From: Flavobacterium zhairuonense
Lineage (GTDB): Bacteria > Bacteroidota > Bacteroidia > Flavobacteriales > Flavobacteriaceae
Length of the DNA: 64,000 nt
NCBI RefSeq assembly: GCF_004352915.1
Contig: NZ_SJSY01000072.1
Span: forward strand, 248,001 to 312,000
Reading direction: 5' to 3'
Below, one piece after another: positions 26,809 through 34,564 of this stretch. Below the pieces are notes generated by a model, which was not told where the DNA came from, searched no databases, and saw only the letters and a list, made by a program, of their open reading frames with translations. The number at the start of each line of letters is the position of its first letter. The first letter of the stretch is position 1. The position numbers and the translations under genes were made by a program.

Positions 26809-26835
26809 AAAGCTCCAGATTTCTCTAGAGCTTTT
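26809..26835 (-). terminator. Terminator of the Hsp70 operon, recurrent family
   Basis: Stem AAAGCTCCAGA/TCTAGAGCTTT with loop TTTC, 43 bases past the Hsp70 stop codon, T-tract on the minus strand. Confidence 0.8.
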
Positions 26836-26877
26836 GTAAATGAAGGTCAAAAACTTGCAAAATTTTGATTCGATAAA

Positions 26878-29364
26878 TTATTTAATTCCAAGATTTCCGT
26901 CAAATGTATTGAAGTCGTCTTTTCTTTTTGGTTTTACAATCAATAAATTATATAACTGATGGCAGATTGATTTTAATTCGGGCAAGTTGGCATTGTCAAT
27001 TGCTCGTGCTCCAAGTTCGATCAATTTGCTATGTTTAGAACTGTCTTTGAAAGCGCTTGGGTCTTCAAATCGGAAACTGTAGAAATAATTGATATAGCTT
27101 TCATCCTGGTTGACATAGATATTCTCCAAAAGATTGTCTAATTCTTTTTTCTTTTTGCGAATCAAATATTTATTGTTTGATTGAAGAAATTCCTTTTCAT
27201 TTTTTATGATCTTTTCATATTCTTCTTTTTGGCGCGGCGTACCTTTTTCAAGATAAAAAGAAAAAGTGTCTTTTATGCTGTTGTACTCCTCAAGTTCCAA
27301 TAATATATGCTTGTGGCGTACAAGATCATCAAATTCCTGAATGTAGATTTTTTTCAATTCGTCAATTTGATATTTTTTATCTGTTACAGCATCATCCTTA
27401 TTTTCTAATGCTTCATTATAAAGGATCGTCAATGCTTCTTGAGATCTTTTTAATTTGGCCAAATATTCATAATTTTCTTCTTGTTCTTCGCGTCTTATTT
27501 CTTCTAAAATGGTATCTAAAGCATTCTTTATTTCGGATAATAATTTCTCAACCGAAATTTTTCTTTGATGCGGATTAAATACTTCGTTTATTTCTAAATC
27601 AAGAGCTCCAATGTAAACATCGATACTAAGATCACGCGATTCTGAAACTTTAAAATTCAATTCAATGTCCATTCCTTTCAAAAGATCTTGCTCAAAATCG
27701 CTTCCGCATATTTCAATGTAACCAATAGAAAGATTGCTTCCTACCATACTTCCAGCGTTGCCTTCAACTACATTTATGATAAGTTTTTGGTCAGAGTTTC
27801 TCAGGATGTTTTTAGAGCAGGTTTTGTAAATCGTTCTCTTTAAGGGCAGAATGTCGTTTTTCCTAAAGATAACTTCCATATGGCTTTTTCCAGTTTCTTC
27901 GTCTAATTCCAAACAAATATCGTTCGGAATTGGCTGTCCCTGAATGCTGTATAAGCCGTTGGTAATTTGAATATTCGAATTGCTGAATATTTGTTTTTGT
28001 TGATTGTCAAACAAAAATAACGTGAATTGATTGGTCGCTTTTTCCAGCAACGGAACAAATTCGGCAATTTTTTTATTCGCTTTCAAAAGGCCAGTATCAA
28101 AACCTCCATCAGCGCGGGTAATTCTGTAATAGCCATCAAACGATTCTCCTAAAAGAGCAACAATTAGTTCTTCAGAATCTTTAGAATGTGGTTCATAGAT
28201 GACTTCAATTTCAATATTATTTTCTTCGGCTGTCGTTTCTGGCGCAATTTCTTCTTCAATTAATTCAGAAGGTTTTGAACCTGCATAATATGCCGCGCCA
28301 ATCATTACGGCGGTTGTAGGATCTAAATTTGTTTCGATGTTGATTTGAGTTCGTTCCTGCAATTGCTGGCGTATGTAAGGAATATATGTGGTGCCGCCAA
28401 CAAGTATAATGCGTTCTATGTCTGAGAATTTCAGATGATTTTCTGAAATCAATTTTTCGACCAAATGAAATGATTCTTCAAATTTAGGCTGAACGATTAA
28501 TTCAAATTCTTTTCGGGTGATGTCAATATCCAGTGAAATTGAAAGTTCGTCAAAATCAATTTCAATGCTTGAAGTTTCTTTTATCGAAAGTTCTTTTTTG
28601 GCTTCTTCTGCTTTGTAAAGAAGCTCAAAAAATAGTTTGTTGTAAACCGAATTTTCTTTGGAAATTATTTTTGACCAAAGATTGCTTTCTTGAGCCGCTT
28701 TTTCAATTTTCGGACAGATGATTTTCTCTACAAATAAAGTGTCTAAATCGACACCTCCCAAGAAATTATTGCCTTTATGGTCAAATACTTTAAGGTCACG
28801 TTCGTTGATGTTTACCAGTGCAATATCAAATGTTCCACCTCCAAAATCATAAACCAGCCATTTTTGGTCTGATGTGATTTCAAGATTTAAGGAATTCGAA
28901 TAGGCTAAACAAGCCGCAATTGGTTCTTGTAGCAAAACGATTTCTTCAAAGCCAGCTTGATAGCCAGCTTTTTTGGTTGCATTAGATTGAATGGTATCGA
29001 ATGAAGCCGGAATTGTAACAACGGCAGATTTTAAACTTTCGCCTTGAGCGAAATTGATAAGTTCTTTTAAAACCATTGAAGACAATTCAATCGGACTGAT
29101 GTTTTTATCTAAATCTTTGATGAAATAGAGTTCGTCAGAACCCATTTTTCGTTTAAAAGAAGAAAATACATTTTCGGCATTTACTGCACTGTGTTCTCTT
29201 GCTTTTTCACCAATTTGAATGCGTCCTTTTCGAAATGAAACTACTGATGGAATTGTGTCCTTGAACCCAACAGGATTTTTGTAAATACTGATTTTTCCGT
29301 TTTCGTATTTTGCAATTCCTGAATTCGTCGTTCCTAAATCAATTCCGATATTGATATTCTTCAT
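26878..29364 (-). CDS. Divergent Hsp70-family chaperone (not DnaK)
   Basis: The 828-residue protein has a complete Hsp70 nucleotide-binding domain (about 1-365): IGIDLGTTNSG (7-17), WLVYDFGGGTFD (about 168-179) and IILVGGTTYIPYIRQQL (about 319-335). In place of a short linker there is an acidic stretch and a beta-rich module (about 385-460, IEVIYEPHSKDSEELIVALL). A recognisable Hsp70 substrate-binding beta domain follows (about 470-600, with KRTIYKTCSKN and IINVVEGNAG). The end is a long coiled-coil-rich helical region (about 605-828) in place of the normal lid, without the EEVD-like or DnaK tail. It is co-transcribed with the GrpE-like gene 9 bases upstream. Confidence 0.92.
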   Translation of the reverse strand: MKNINIGIDLGTTNSGIAKYENGKISIYKNPVGFKDTIPSVVSFRKGRIQIGEKAREHSAVNAENVFSSFKRKMGSDELYFIKDLDKNISPIELSSMVLKELINFAQGESLKSAVVTIPASFDTIQSNATKKAGYQAGFEEIVLLQEPIAACLAYSNSLNLEITSDQKWLVYDFGGGTFDIALVNINERDLKVFDHKGNNFLGGVDLDTLFVEKIICPKIEKAAQESNLWSKIISKENSVYNKLFFELLYKAEEAKKELSIKETSSIEIDFDELSISLDIDITRKEFELIVQPKFEESFHLVEKLISENHLKFSDIERIILVGGTTYIPYIRQQLQERTQINIETNLDPTTAVMIGAAYYAGSKPSELIEEEIAPETTAEENNIEIEVIYEPHSKDSEELIVALLGESFDGYYRITRADGGFDTGLLKANKKIAEFVPLLEKATNQFTLFLFDNQQKQIFSNSNIQITNGLYSIQGQPIPNDICLELDEETGKSHMEVIFRKNDILPLKRTIYKTCSKNILRNSDQKLIINVVEGNAGSMVGSNLSIGYIEICGSDFEQDLLKGMDIELNFKVSESRDLSIDVYIGALDLEINEVFNPHQRKISVEKLLSEIKNALDTILEEIRREEQEENYEYLAKLKRSQEALTILYNEALENKDDAVTDKKYQIDELKKIYIQEFDDLVRHKHILLELEEYNSIKDTFSFYLEKGTPRQKEEYEKIIKNEKEFLQSNNKYLIRKKKKELDNLLENIYVNQDESYINYFYSFRFEDPSAFKDSSKHSKLIELGARAIDNANLPELKSICHQLYNLLIVKPKRKDDFNTFDGNLGIK

Positions 29365-29373
29365 AATGCTATA

Positions 29374-29661
29374 TTATTCTACTATAACTACTGCTTTTTG
29401 AATCAGTTGCAGCGTGTCGTTTTCTGTTTTGTAAATTGTGGGTCTAATAACTTTGGTTATTTTCTTCGAATTTGAATTAAGAATATTGGCATCAATAGAA
29501 CTGTCTCGTTCGTCGTAGTTTGTTCCAATCGGATTTATGATTTTATATCCTTGTTCTTCCAATTCGCTGTAAATTCTTTTCAGATTGCGCTCAAAACCAC
29601 TGAAGTTTTGTTCTGACGCTTTTTTTTCAATTTCAAACAGTTGGTTTATAATTACATTCAT
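29374..29661 (-). CDS. Small GrpE-like putative nucleotide-exchange protein
   Basis: The 95-residue protein starts at the ATG at 29661 (the longer frame opens with TTG at 29691). A helical N terminus (1-40, IINQLFEIEKKASEQNF) is followed by a beta-rich end. GYKIINPIGTNYDERDSSID aligns by eye with the GrpE beta-domain opening (GxxxIxPxGxxxDxxxHxA), and ITKVIRPTIY...LIQKAVVIVE with its closing strands. It is half the size of GrpE and lacks the long dimer-forming helix. The adjoining Hsp70 start, 9 bases on, supports a dedicated exchange factor. Similarity is my reading, not a search result. Confidence 0.6.
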   Translation of the reverse strand: MNVIINQLFEIEKKASEQNFSGFERNLKRIYSELEEQGYKIINPIGTNYDERDSSIDANILNSNSKKITKVIRPTIYKTENDTLQLIQKAVVIVE

Positions 29662-29766
29662 TTCTAAAATCGGATTTTTATGAATTAGCAATTTACAATT
29701 TATTTAATACGATATTAATTATCAATATTATTTTTTTTATCATTGCTGTAATTAATTTTTTACAAG

Positions 29767-30603
29767 ATGAATATCATTCAATTGTTTTCTTTATTGGATT
29801 TAGAAAGGGATAAAATTTTGGAATTTGCTTCTGAAGATTACATCCGAATAGAGAAAAAAATAAACTTTGAAAAAAAGATAAATCCAGAAATTGATTCTAA
29901 AACAAGTGAGAATTTAATTTTAGCATTGAAAGAATACAAAGAAGAGTTTTTGTTTGTAATGTCCAACCGTATTCTATTCAATTTTTTTACGCACAATGAT
30001 TTCTCCAGAAATGATTTGCCAAATTATAATTTGACCGTTTCTGATGAAAAAATTAAACATTTTATAGCACTCTTTTTAGCAGATGATTTGGTGTCTTTTT
30101 TCAGTTTTAAATTATCAAAAAATTGGTATCATTATTTTGAAGAACTTAGTCTTCTTTTAGATCTAAAAATATATTTTCCGGAAGGTATTATCTACAAAAT
30201 GAATTTGCTTGTTTTTTCTAAAATTGATTTTGCAATTTCTCAATTGAATACTTTGAAAGCAAGCGAAGTTTCAAGTATTATTTACATTAAGCATGGAACA
30301 TTTTATGATTTGCTATCTCATTTTGCAACAATTGAATTAGATCAAAAAATGTGCAATTTATCGTCATTTGTCAGTGAGTTTTACAATAAAAAAAAGAATG
30401 ACGTTTTTTTTACTCAAGTAATAGAATCAATGGCGTTTTATAAAGCGTTTCATGATAGTATAAATGAAGCTTTAGAAAAAAACAGAAAAATTGTTTCCGA
30501 GGCAAGCAAAGGACTTGGCGATACTAAAAAGACTCCTATTACTAGTATATTAATTGGTGCAATTTGTGCTATGATACCGCTTTTGCTGAACAAATGTTCT
30601 TAA
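29767..30603 (+). CDS. C-terminally membrane-anchored protein, first of two paralogues
   Basis: This 278-residue protein is of no recognised family. About 250 soluble, mostly helical residues start with MNIIQLFSLLDLERDKI and contain INFEKKINPEI and ENLILALKEYKEEFLF. The end is a single hydrophobic segment, TSILIGAICAMIPLLLNK (about 258-275), and three further residues, the pattern of a tail-anchored protein. It has no signal peptide and no J-domain HPD motif. It is divergent from the GrpE-like/Hsp70 operon across a 105-base spacer and is followed by a paralogue, suggesting a functional group. Confidence 0.7.
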   Translation: MNIIQLFSLLDLERDKILEFASEDYIRIEKKINFEKKINPEIDSKTSENLILALKEYKEEFLFVMSNRILFNFFTHNDFSRNDLPNYNLTVSDEKIKHFIALFLADDLVSFFSFKLSKNWYHYFEELSLLLDLKIYFPEGIIYKMNLLVFSKIDFAISQLNTLKASEVSSIIYIKHGTFYDLLSHFATIELDQKMCNLSSFVSEFYNKKKNDVFFTQVIESMAFYKAFHDSINEALEKNRKIVSEASKGLGDTKKTPITSILIGAICAMIPLLLNKCS

Positions 30604-30646
30604 GATTTATTTTTTGTTTAATCTTTTTAGAAAGCGTTAAAAAGAT

Positions 30647-30654
30647 TATGTTTG
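30647..30654 (+). promoter_or_regulatory. Probable -7 element for the second paralogue
   Basis: TATGTTTG matches TAnnTTTG exactly, 22 bases before the start codon at 30677. The -33 position at 19-base spacing reads TTT (one mismatch). It suggests the second copy can be expressed separately from the first. Confidence 0.4.
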
Positions 30655-30676
30655 TGTCATAAATTAACAGTTAAGA

Positions 30677-31519
30677 ATGAATATAATAGAGTTATTTGAG
30701 GAATTAAAAATAGATAAAAACAATGTTCTATTATTTTCACCAGAAGACATTATTCGAACAGAAAAACAGGTAAATGTCGAGAAAAGAATAAATCCGGATA
30801 TAGATGTTAACGTGGCCAATAATTTGATTTTGGCTTTAAAAGAGTATCGACAAGAGCTTTATTTTATAGTTTCAAACCGCGTTTTGTATAATCTTTTTTC
30901 GAAGAAAAACTATTCTCGAAATAATTTCCCGGCGCCTCAAAGAGAATATGATGCGGAGAAAATTCAATCCTTTATTTATCAGTTTCTTAATGATGATTTG
31001 GTATTGTTTTTTGATCAAAATTTATCTCAGAATAAATTTGATTACATCAGCGATATTTTTGATTTCAAAGACTGTTTTCCCGAAGATGCACTTTTTCAAT
31101 TGAATAAAAAACTAAGCGGAAAAGTCGATTCTATTCTCGTTAATTTAAACCAAAGCCTTTCGCCAAATATGCTGGCAATTCCGTATGTGGAATACAGAAG
31201 TTTTTATGTTTTGCTGTCCTATTTCAGTTCAATCGAAATAGATAATAAAATCAGAAGCCTTGTGAATATAGTTTCAGCACGTTACAATGCTAATAAACAA
31301 TCTGATTTTTATTCTACTTGTATATCTGCCATGCAAGGATATGTTGCTTATGATCCCGATTTAACGCGCATTTTGGTAGGCAATAGAGAAGCGGTTCTTG
31401 CCAATACTAGTGATCGAAGTTCATCAAGCAGTTCAGATGGAATATCTGGAAAAACCATTTTTTTTATCATACTTGCGGCTTTAAAAATACTGTCTTTATT
31501 TGCTCACTGTTCTCGTTAA
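30677..31519 (+). CDS. C-terminally membrane-anchored protein, second of two paralogues
   Basis: The 280-residue product is clearly homologous to the preceding gene product along its length. Shared segments include MNII.LF, EKRINPDID, NNLILALKEYRQEL and a similar SNR(I/V)L(F/Y)N(F/L)F run. The C terminus has a Ser-rich linker (DRSSSSSSDG, about 246-255) and then a hydrophobic anchor, TIFFIILAALKILSLFAHC (about 260-278). The membrane segment and linker differ more than the body, as expected for duplicated tail-anchored proteins that have diverged in targeting. Function unknown. Confidence 0.7.
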   Translation: MNIIELFEELKIDKNNVLLFSPEDIIRTEKQVNVEKRINPDIDVNVANNLILALKEYRQELYFIVSNRVLYNLFSKKNYSRNNFPAPQREYDAEKIQSFIYQFLNDDLVLFFDQNLSQNKFDYISDIFDFKDCFPEDALFQLNKKLSGKVDSILVNLNQSLSPNMLAIPYVEYRSFYVLLSYFSSIEIDNKIRSLVNIVSARYNANKQSDFYSTCISAMQGYVAYDPDLTRILVGNREAVLANTSDRSSSSSSDGISGKTIFFIILAALKILSLFAHCSR

Positions 31520-31545
31520 TTTATTAAGTCCAATCAAATAAAAAT

Positions 31546-31572
31546 AAAGCCTCAGATTGCTCTGAAGCTTTA
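31546..31572 (-). terminator. Terminator between convergent genes, recurrent family
   Basis: AAAGCCTCAGA-TTGC-TCTGAAGCTTT, a degenerate copy of the family, placed between the paralogue end (31519) and the TlpA-like gene end (31602). Confidence 0.7.
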
Positions 31573-31601
31573 TAGGTGATTTTATAAGTACGGATCCAGA
31601 A

Positions 31602-32954
31602 TCAGATTTTCAAACTGTTCAATAACTCAATAAGTTTTGGATCAGATGGTTTTGGAGCACGTGGAGTGACAATATTTCCGTTGGGATCAAGAACGATGAA
31701 TGTGGGAATTTGCTCGACACCATAGGCTTTCATGAATTTTGATTTAAATTCATTATCTGCTAATAATTGTATCCCGCCTAATTGTTTTTCTGTAACAAAT
31801 TTGCTCCATTTGTCGTGATCTTTCATCGCATCTATTGAAATGGTTACAAACTCAATATTTTTTCCTTTATATTGTTCTTCCACTTTTTGAAGAAACGGAA
31901 TTTCCTTAACGCAAGGACCGCACCATGTTGCCCAAATATCAATATAAATATATTTTCCCTTTAGATTTTCTAGAGTAGTTTTTCCTCCTTTTTGATTTTC
32001 ATAATTAAATGTTGGAGACGGTTTTCCTGACTCTACAGCATTTGCTTCATTATATTTGGTTGTAAGTATTTGTTTTAATACGGGATCGTTTGTAATCGAC
32101 ATGTATTCTTGATACATTTTGGTATAATCTAGATTTTCTATGTTGATATTGTATGTTGAATTTTCAATCAATCGATTTTTTATGCTTTGGCTTTTTAGCG
32201 CTTTAAGTTTTGGAATTGCATTTTTTCCTGCAGCGAATATATCATAGACATCTCCTTCGACATTTTTATAGAATTGGTTTAGCACAATTTCTTGATAGTC
32301 ATTTGAAAATAAAAAGTCAGAATCATTGTCCAAATCAATTGTTTTGTCAAACTTCGGATAAGTTTCTGAAACTTTAAAGCCTTCCTCATGTCCGTAAAAA
32401 CCATGGGCTTGTTCATGAAGAAGTAAATGCTTCTGCTCTAAATAATAAATGCTTTTAGCTTCTTTTTCTTTGAAGCCGGCGTCAGTAAATTTTGTTTTTA
32501 GGTACAAATTATTGACTGATGTTTTTATTTCTTGCAGTTTTTTCAGGAATTCATTCTCTTTTAGCGCATAGAGCACATCATATGGGTTTGCCGAAGTTAT
32601 AAGCTGTTTTTTTGCTAAATATTGATTTTCAACACTTCCTTTGCCGGTAAATTTTAAAGTTGATGGAAAGTTTGCGTCGTCAGCATTTATTACCAATTTG
32701 GAATCTTTGTTTAGGTATATTTGGAAACTATTTTTAGTGGTTTCAATTGTATAAATAAGGTCAGATTCTGATGCTAAATTTTCAGAAAAACTGCCATCTG
32801 GTTTTAGCTTGATTTCTTTATCAAATAATTCTCCTTTAATTCTAATTGTTTTGTTTTCGGTATTTATGATTTTGCCTGAAACATTTGTTGTTCTTTCGGG
32901 AGTAGTGAAGGAATATAAAACAACGATCAGCAATAAAAGCAAGGTTTTTTTCAT
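31602..32954 (-). CDS. TlpA-like thioredoxin-fold lipoprotein/exported protein
   Basis: The product is 450 residues from the ATG at 32954 (MKKTLLLLLIVVLYSF), which gives a signal peptide; the frame can be opened 30 codons earlier but that start lacks a signal. An N-terminal region (about 25-110) resembles the DUF4369-type domain of Bacteroidota thioredoxin lipoproteins, and a helical middle region follows. The C-terminal redoxin domain (about 310-450) holds IWATWCGPCVKE, the CxxC active site of TlpA/ResA. It would reduce disulfides in the periplasm or at the surface. Confidence 0.9.
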   Translation of the reverse strand: MKKTLLLLLIVVLYSFTTPERTTNVSGKIINTENKTIRIKGELFDKEIKLKPDGSFSENLASESDLIYTIETTKNSFQIYLNKDSKLVINADDANFPSTLKFTGKGSVENQYLAKKQLITSANPYDVLYALKENEFLKKLQEIKTSVNNLYLKTKFTDAGFKEKEAKSIYYLEQKHLLLHEQAHGFYGHEEGFKVSETYPKFDKTIDLDNDSDFLFSNDYQEIVLNQFYKNVEGDVYDIFAAGKNAIPKLKALKSQSIKNRLIENSTYNINIENLDYTKMYQEYMSITNDPVLKQILTTKYNEANAVESGKPSPTFNYENQKGGKTTLENLKGKYIYIDIWATWCGPCVKEIPFLQKVEEQYKGKNIEFVTISIDAMKDHDKWSKFVTEKQLGGIQLLADNEFKSKFMKAYGVEQIPTFIVLDPNGNIVTPRAPKPSDPKLIELLNSLKI

Positions 32955-33194
32955 TTTTTGATGGTTTAGATGGTTAGTTTTTGAAATCAAATACTGATTA
33001 AAAATAGCAAATAATTTTTTATAATAGCATGTTTGATACGTCATTATCTCTACTAAGCAATTTCCTAGGATATTTGAAAAAACTAAAGCAATAACATGGA
33101 TATGTTATTATCTAATTTATATATTAGCATTGAAAAAGCCTTTTTTAAACCAATTTACAGTCATTTAATTCTTAATAACAGATTCGGTTAGTTA

Positions 33195-33719
33195 ATGAAA
33201 AAAGAACTCAGTTATCAGCAAATAAAGGAAATTAAAGAAGCATATTTAAAAGATAATTTATCTGTTGAGAATCAAATTATAAAATTAATTGTTGCAGGAT
33301 ATGATGAAAGTACTGCAGAAGAACTTGTTAATAAGGTAATCAGAGAGTATAAAAAAGAACTTGTGGAAGAGGCTCAGGAAGAAAGTTCAGATAATGAAAA
33401 TCAAAAAATTACTGGAAGTATAATATTTGGAGCTGCTATTTTAGGACCCGTTTTAGGAATCAAAGGATATGAATGGTATATTTTGGCATCTATTGTTGCG
33501 GGAATTGCTGGATATTTTGACTTGAAAAAAGAACCAATTGCGGGAGTAGTCCGGTCAATAGTTTTAGTTATTTTGTTTCCCTTGGCTTTTGATTTGTATG
33601 TAAATAATAGAAGTTCTTATTATGCTGTTGAGTTATTAATCCCATTTTTTATTTGTTTTCTCATAGCATTATTATTCCAATTTATAATTTCTAAAATATT
33701 TTACCCTGAAGAAATTTAA
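33195..33719 (+). CDS. Hypothetical membrane protein with N-terminal helical region
   Basis: This 174-residue protein has a cytoplasmic helical start (1-65; an LKDNLSVENQIIKLIVAGYDESTAEELV segment of UBA-like spacing) and about four membrane helices (residues 74-165). Function unrecognised. It begins 15 bases before the next gene's start region and is likely co-transcribed with it. Confidence 0.65.
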   Translation: MKKELSYQQIKEIKEAYLKDNLSVENQIIKLIVAGYDESTAEELVNKVIREYKKELVEEAQEESSDNENQKITGSIIFGAAILGPVLGIKGYEWYILASIVAGIAGYFDLKKEPIAGVVRSIVLVILFPLAFDLYVNNRSSYYAVELLIPFFICFLIALLFQFIISKIFYPEEI

Positions 33720-33736
33720 TATAAATCTACAAAGTG

Positions 33737-34219
33737 ATGCTGTATAAATACAATTACAATGAGAGTTCAAAGCGTTTTGAACCAAAAGAAAAAAGATGTG
33801 GTTATTGTTTTCAAAACGAAGGGCGAAATATTAAGAATTATTATTTTATCAAACTTTATAAAGTAAAAGAAAGAACCAATCATATTGTCCACAGAAGTTT
33901 AAAGTATCAAGAAATAGAGATAGGAGTTTCAAGATGCAATGATTGTTTTGAATTCCATCAAGAACTTTCTCGAAAATCGCCAATATTGAAATATGCAGTT
34001 TATCTCCTTATTCTAATTTTTGTACTGCCTGTTTTTGGCCTAAAGGTATTTGTAATTGGTATTGCATTGAGTTTGGTCTTGTTTTTTTTCCTGCATAAAC
34101 ATGCAACAAAAAATATAAAACCACAAGAAAGATTAACATTAGATCAGGGAATCGCCTCAAATGAAACGATCCAGGATCTTGTTGTTGATGGGTGGGTATT
34201 TGATAAGCCTTTCGCATAA
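33737..34219 (+). CDS. Zinc-ribbon-like protein with two membrane helices
   Basis: The 160-residue product has two cysteine pairs, RCGYCFQNEG and SRCNDCFEFH, in the N-terminal 80 residues. They are spaced as in a zinc ribbon or zinc-binding finger. Two membrane helices follow (about 94-135). The ATG at 33737 follows a GTG one codon earlier. Membrane-tethered zinc ribbons often act as sensors or partners of other membrane proteins; a function cannot be assigned. It likely forms a pair with the 33195 gene. Confidence 0.6.
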   Translation: MLYKYNYNESSKRFEPKEKRCGYCFQNEGRNIKNYYFIKLYKVKERTNHIVHRSLKYQEIEIGVSRCNDCFEFHQELSRKSPILKYAVYLLILIFVLPVFGLKVFVIGIALSLVLFFFLHKHATKNIKPQERLTLDQGIASNETIQDLVVDGWVFDKPFA

Positions 34220-34240
34220 TCAAAAGGCTGAAATTTGTTT

Positions 34241-34507
34241 TTATTTGATAAAAAAATTATAAAAAACTAAGCCCATAACAATGATTGGAACAATAGTCCA
34301 TAGTGTTTTATGTGTGAATTTTTCGGCGTGAGCCCAAAGCAGAATAACTCCAATTAAATATAATAAAAAAGGAATTCCATACATGAAAATTGTAATTGGC
34401 CAAAAAGCAATTAAAATAACACCGACCATAATCAGTATTTTTGGAGAAATATATAGTTTGCTTTCAGTGTAATTTTTTTTTGTCATATTTGGGAAATTTG
34501 CATTCAT
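34241..34507 (-). CDS. Small membrane protein, unknown
   Basis: The 88-residue product has three short hydrophobic segments (about 28-45, 45-60 and 70-86) and a cytoplasmic N terminus, MNANFPNMTKKNYTESK. A second ATG at 34486 would remove the first seven residues. It lies between genes of opposite direction and matches no family by eye. Confidence 0.5.
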   Translation of the reverse strand: MNANFPNMTKKNYTESKLYISPKILIMVGVILIAFWPITIFMYGIPFLLYLIGVILLWAHAEKFTHKTLWTIVPIIVMGLVFYNFFIK

Positions 34508-34564
34508 GGTGAGACAATTTACGAAATAAATGTTTCAAGTTTATGTCGGACTTTGTGTTACGCA

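Larger units (their letters stand above)
26510..26877. other. 368-base gap with tRNA promoter, tandem 20-base repeat and Hsp70 terminator
   Basis: It holds the tRNA-Glu promoter (26529-26558), a twofold 20-base direct repeat (26699-26735) and the terminator at 26809-26835. No open frame with coding character is seen. Confidence 0.6.

Noticed and set aside
34241..34507. Toxin of a toxin-antitoxin pair
   Set aside because: It is a small membrane protein, but no partner gene overlaps or adjoins it on the same strand.
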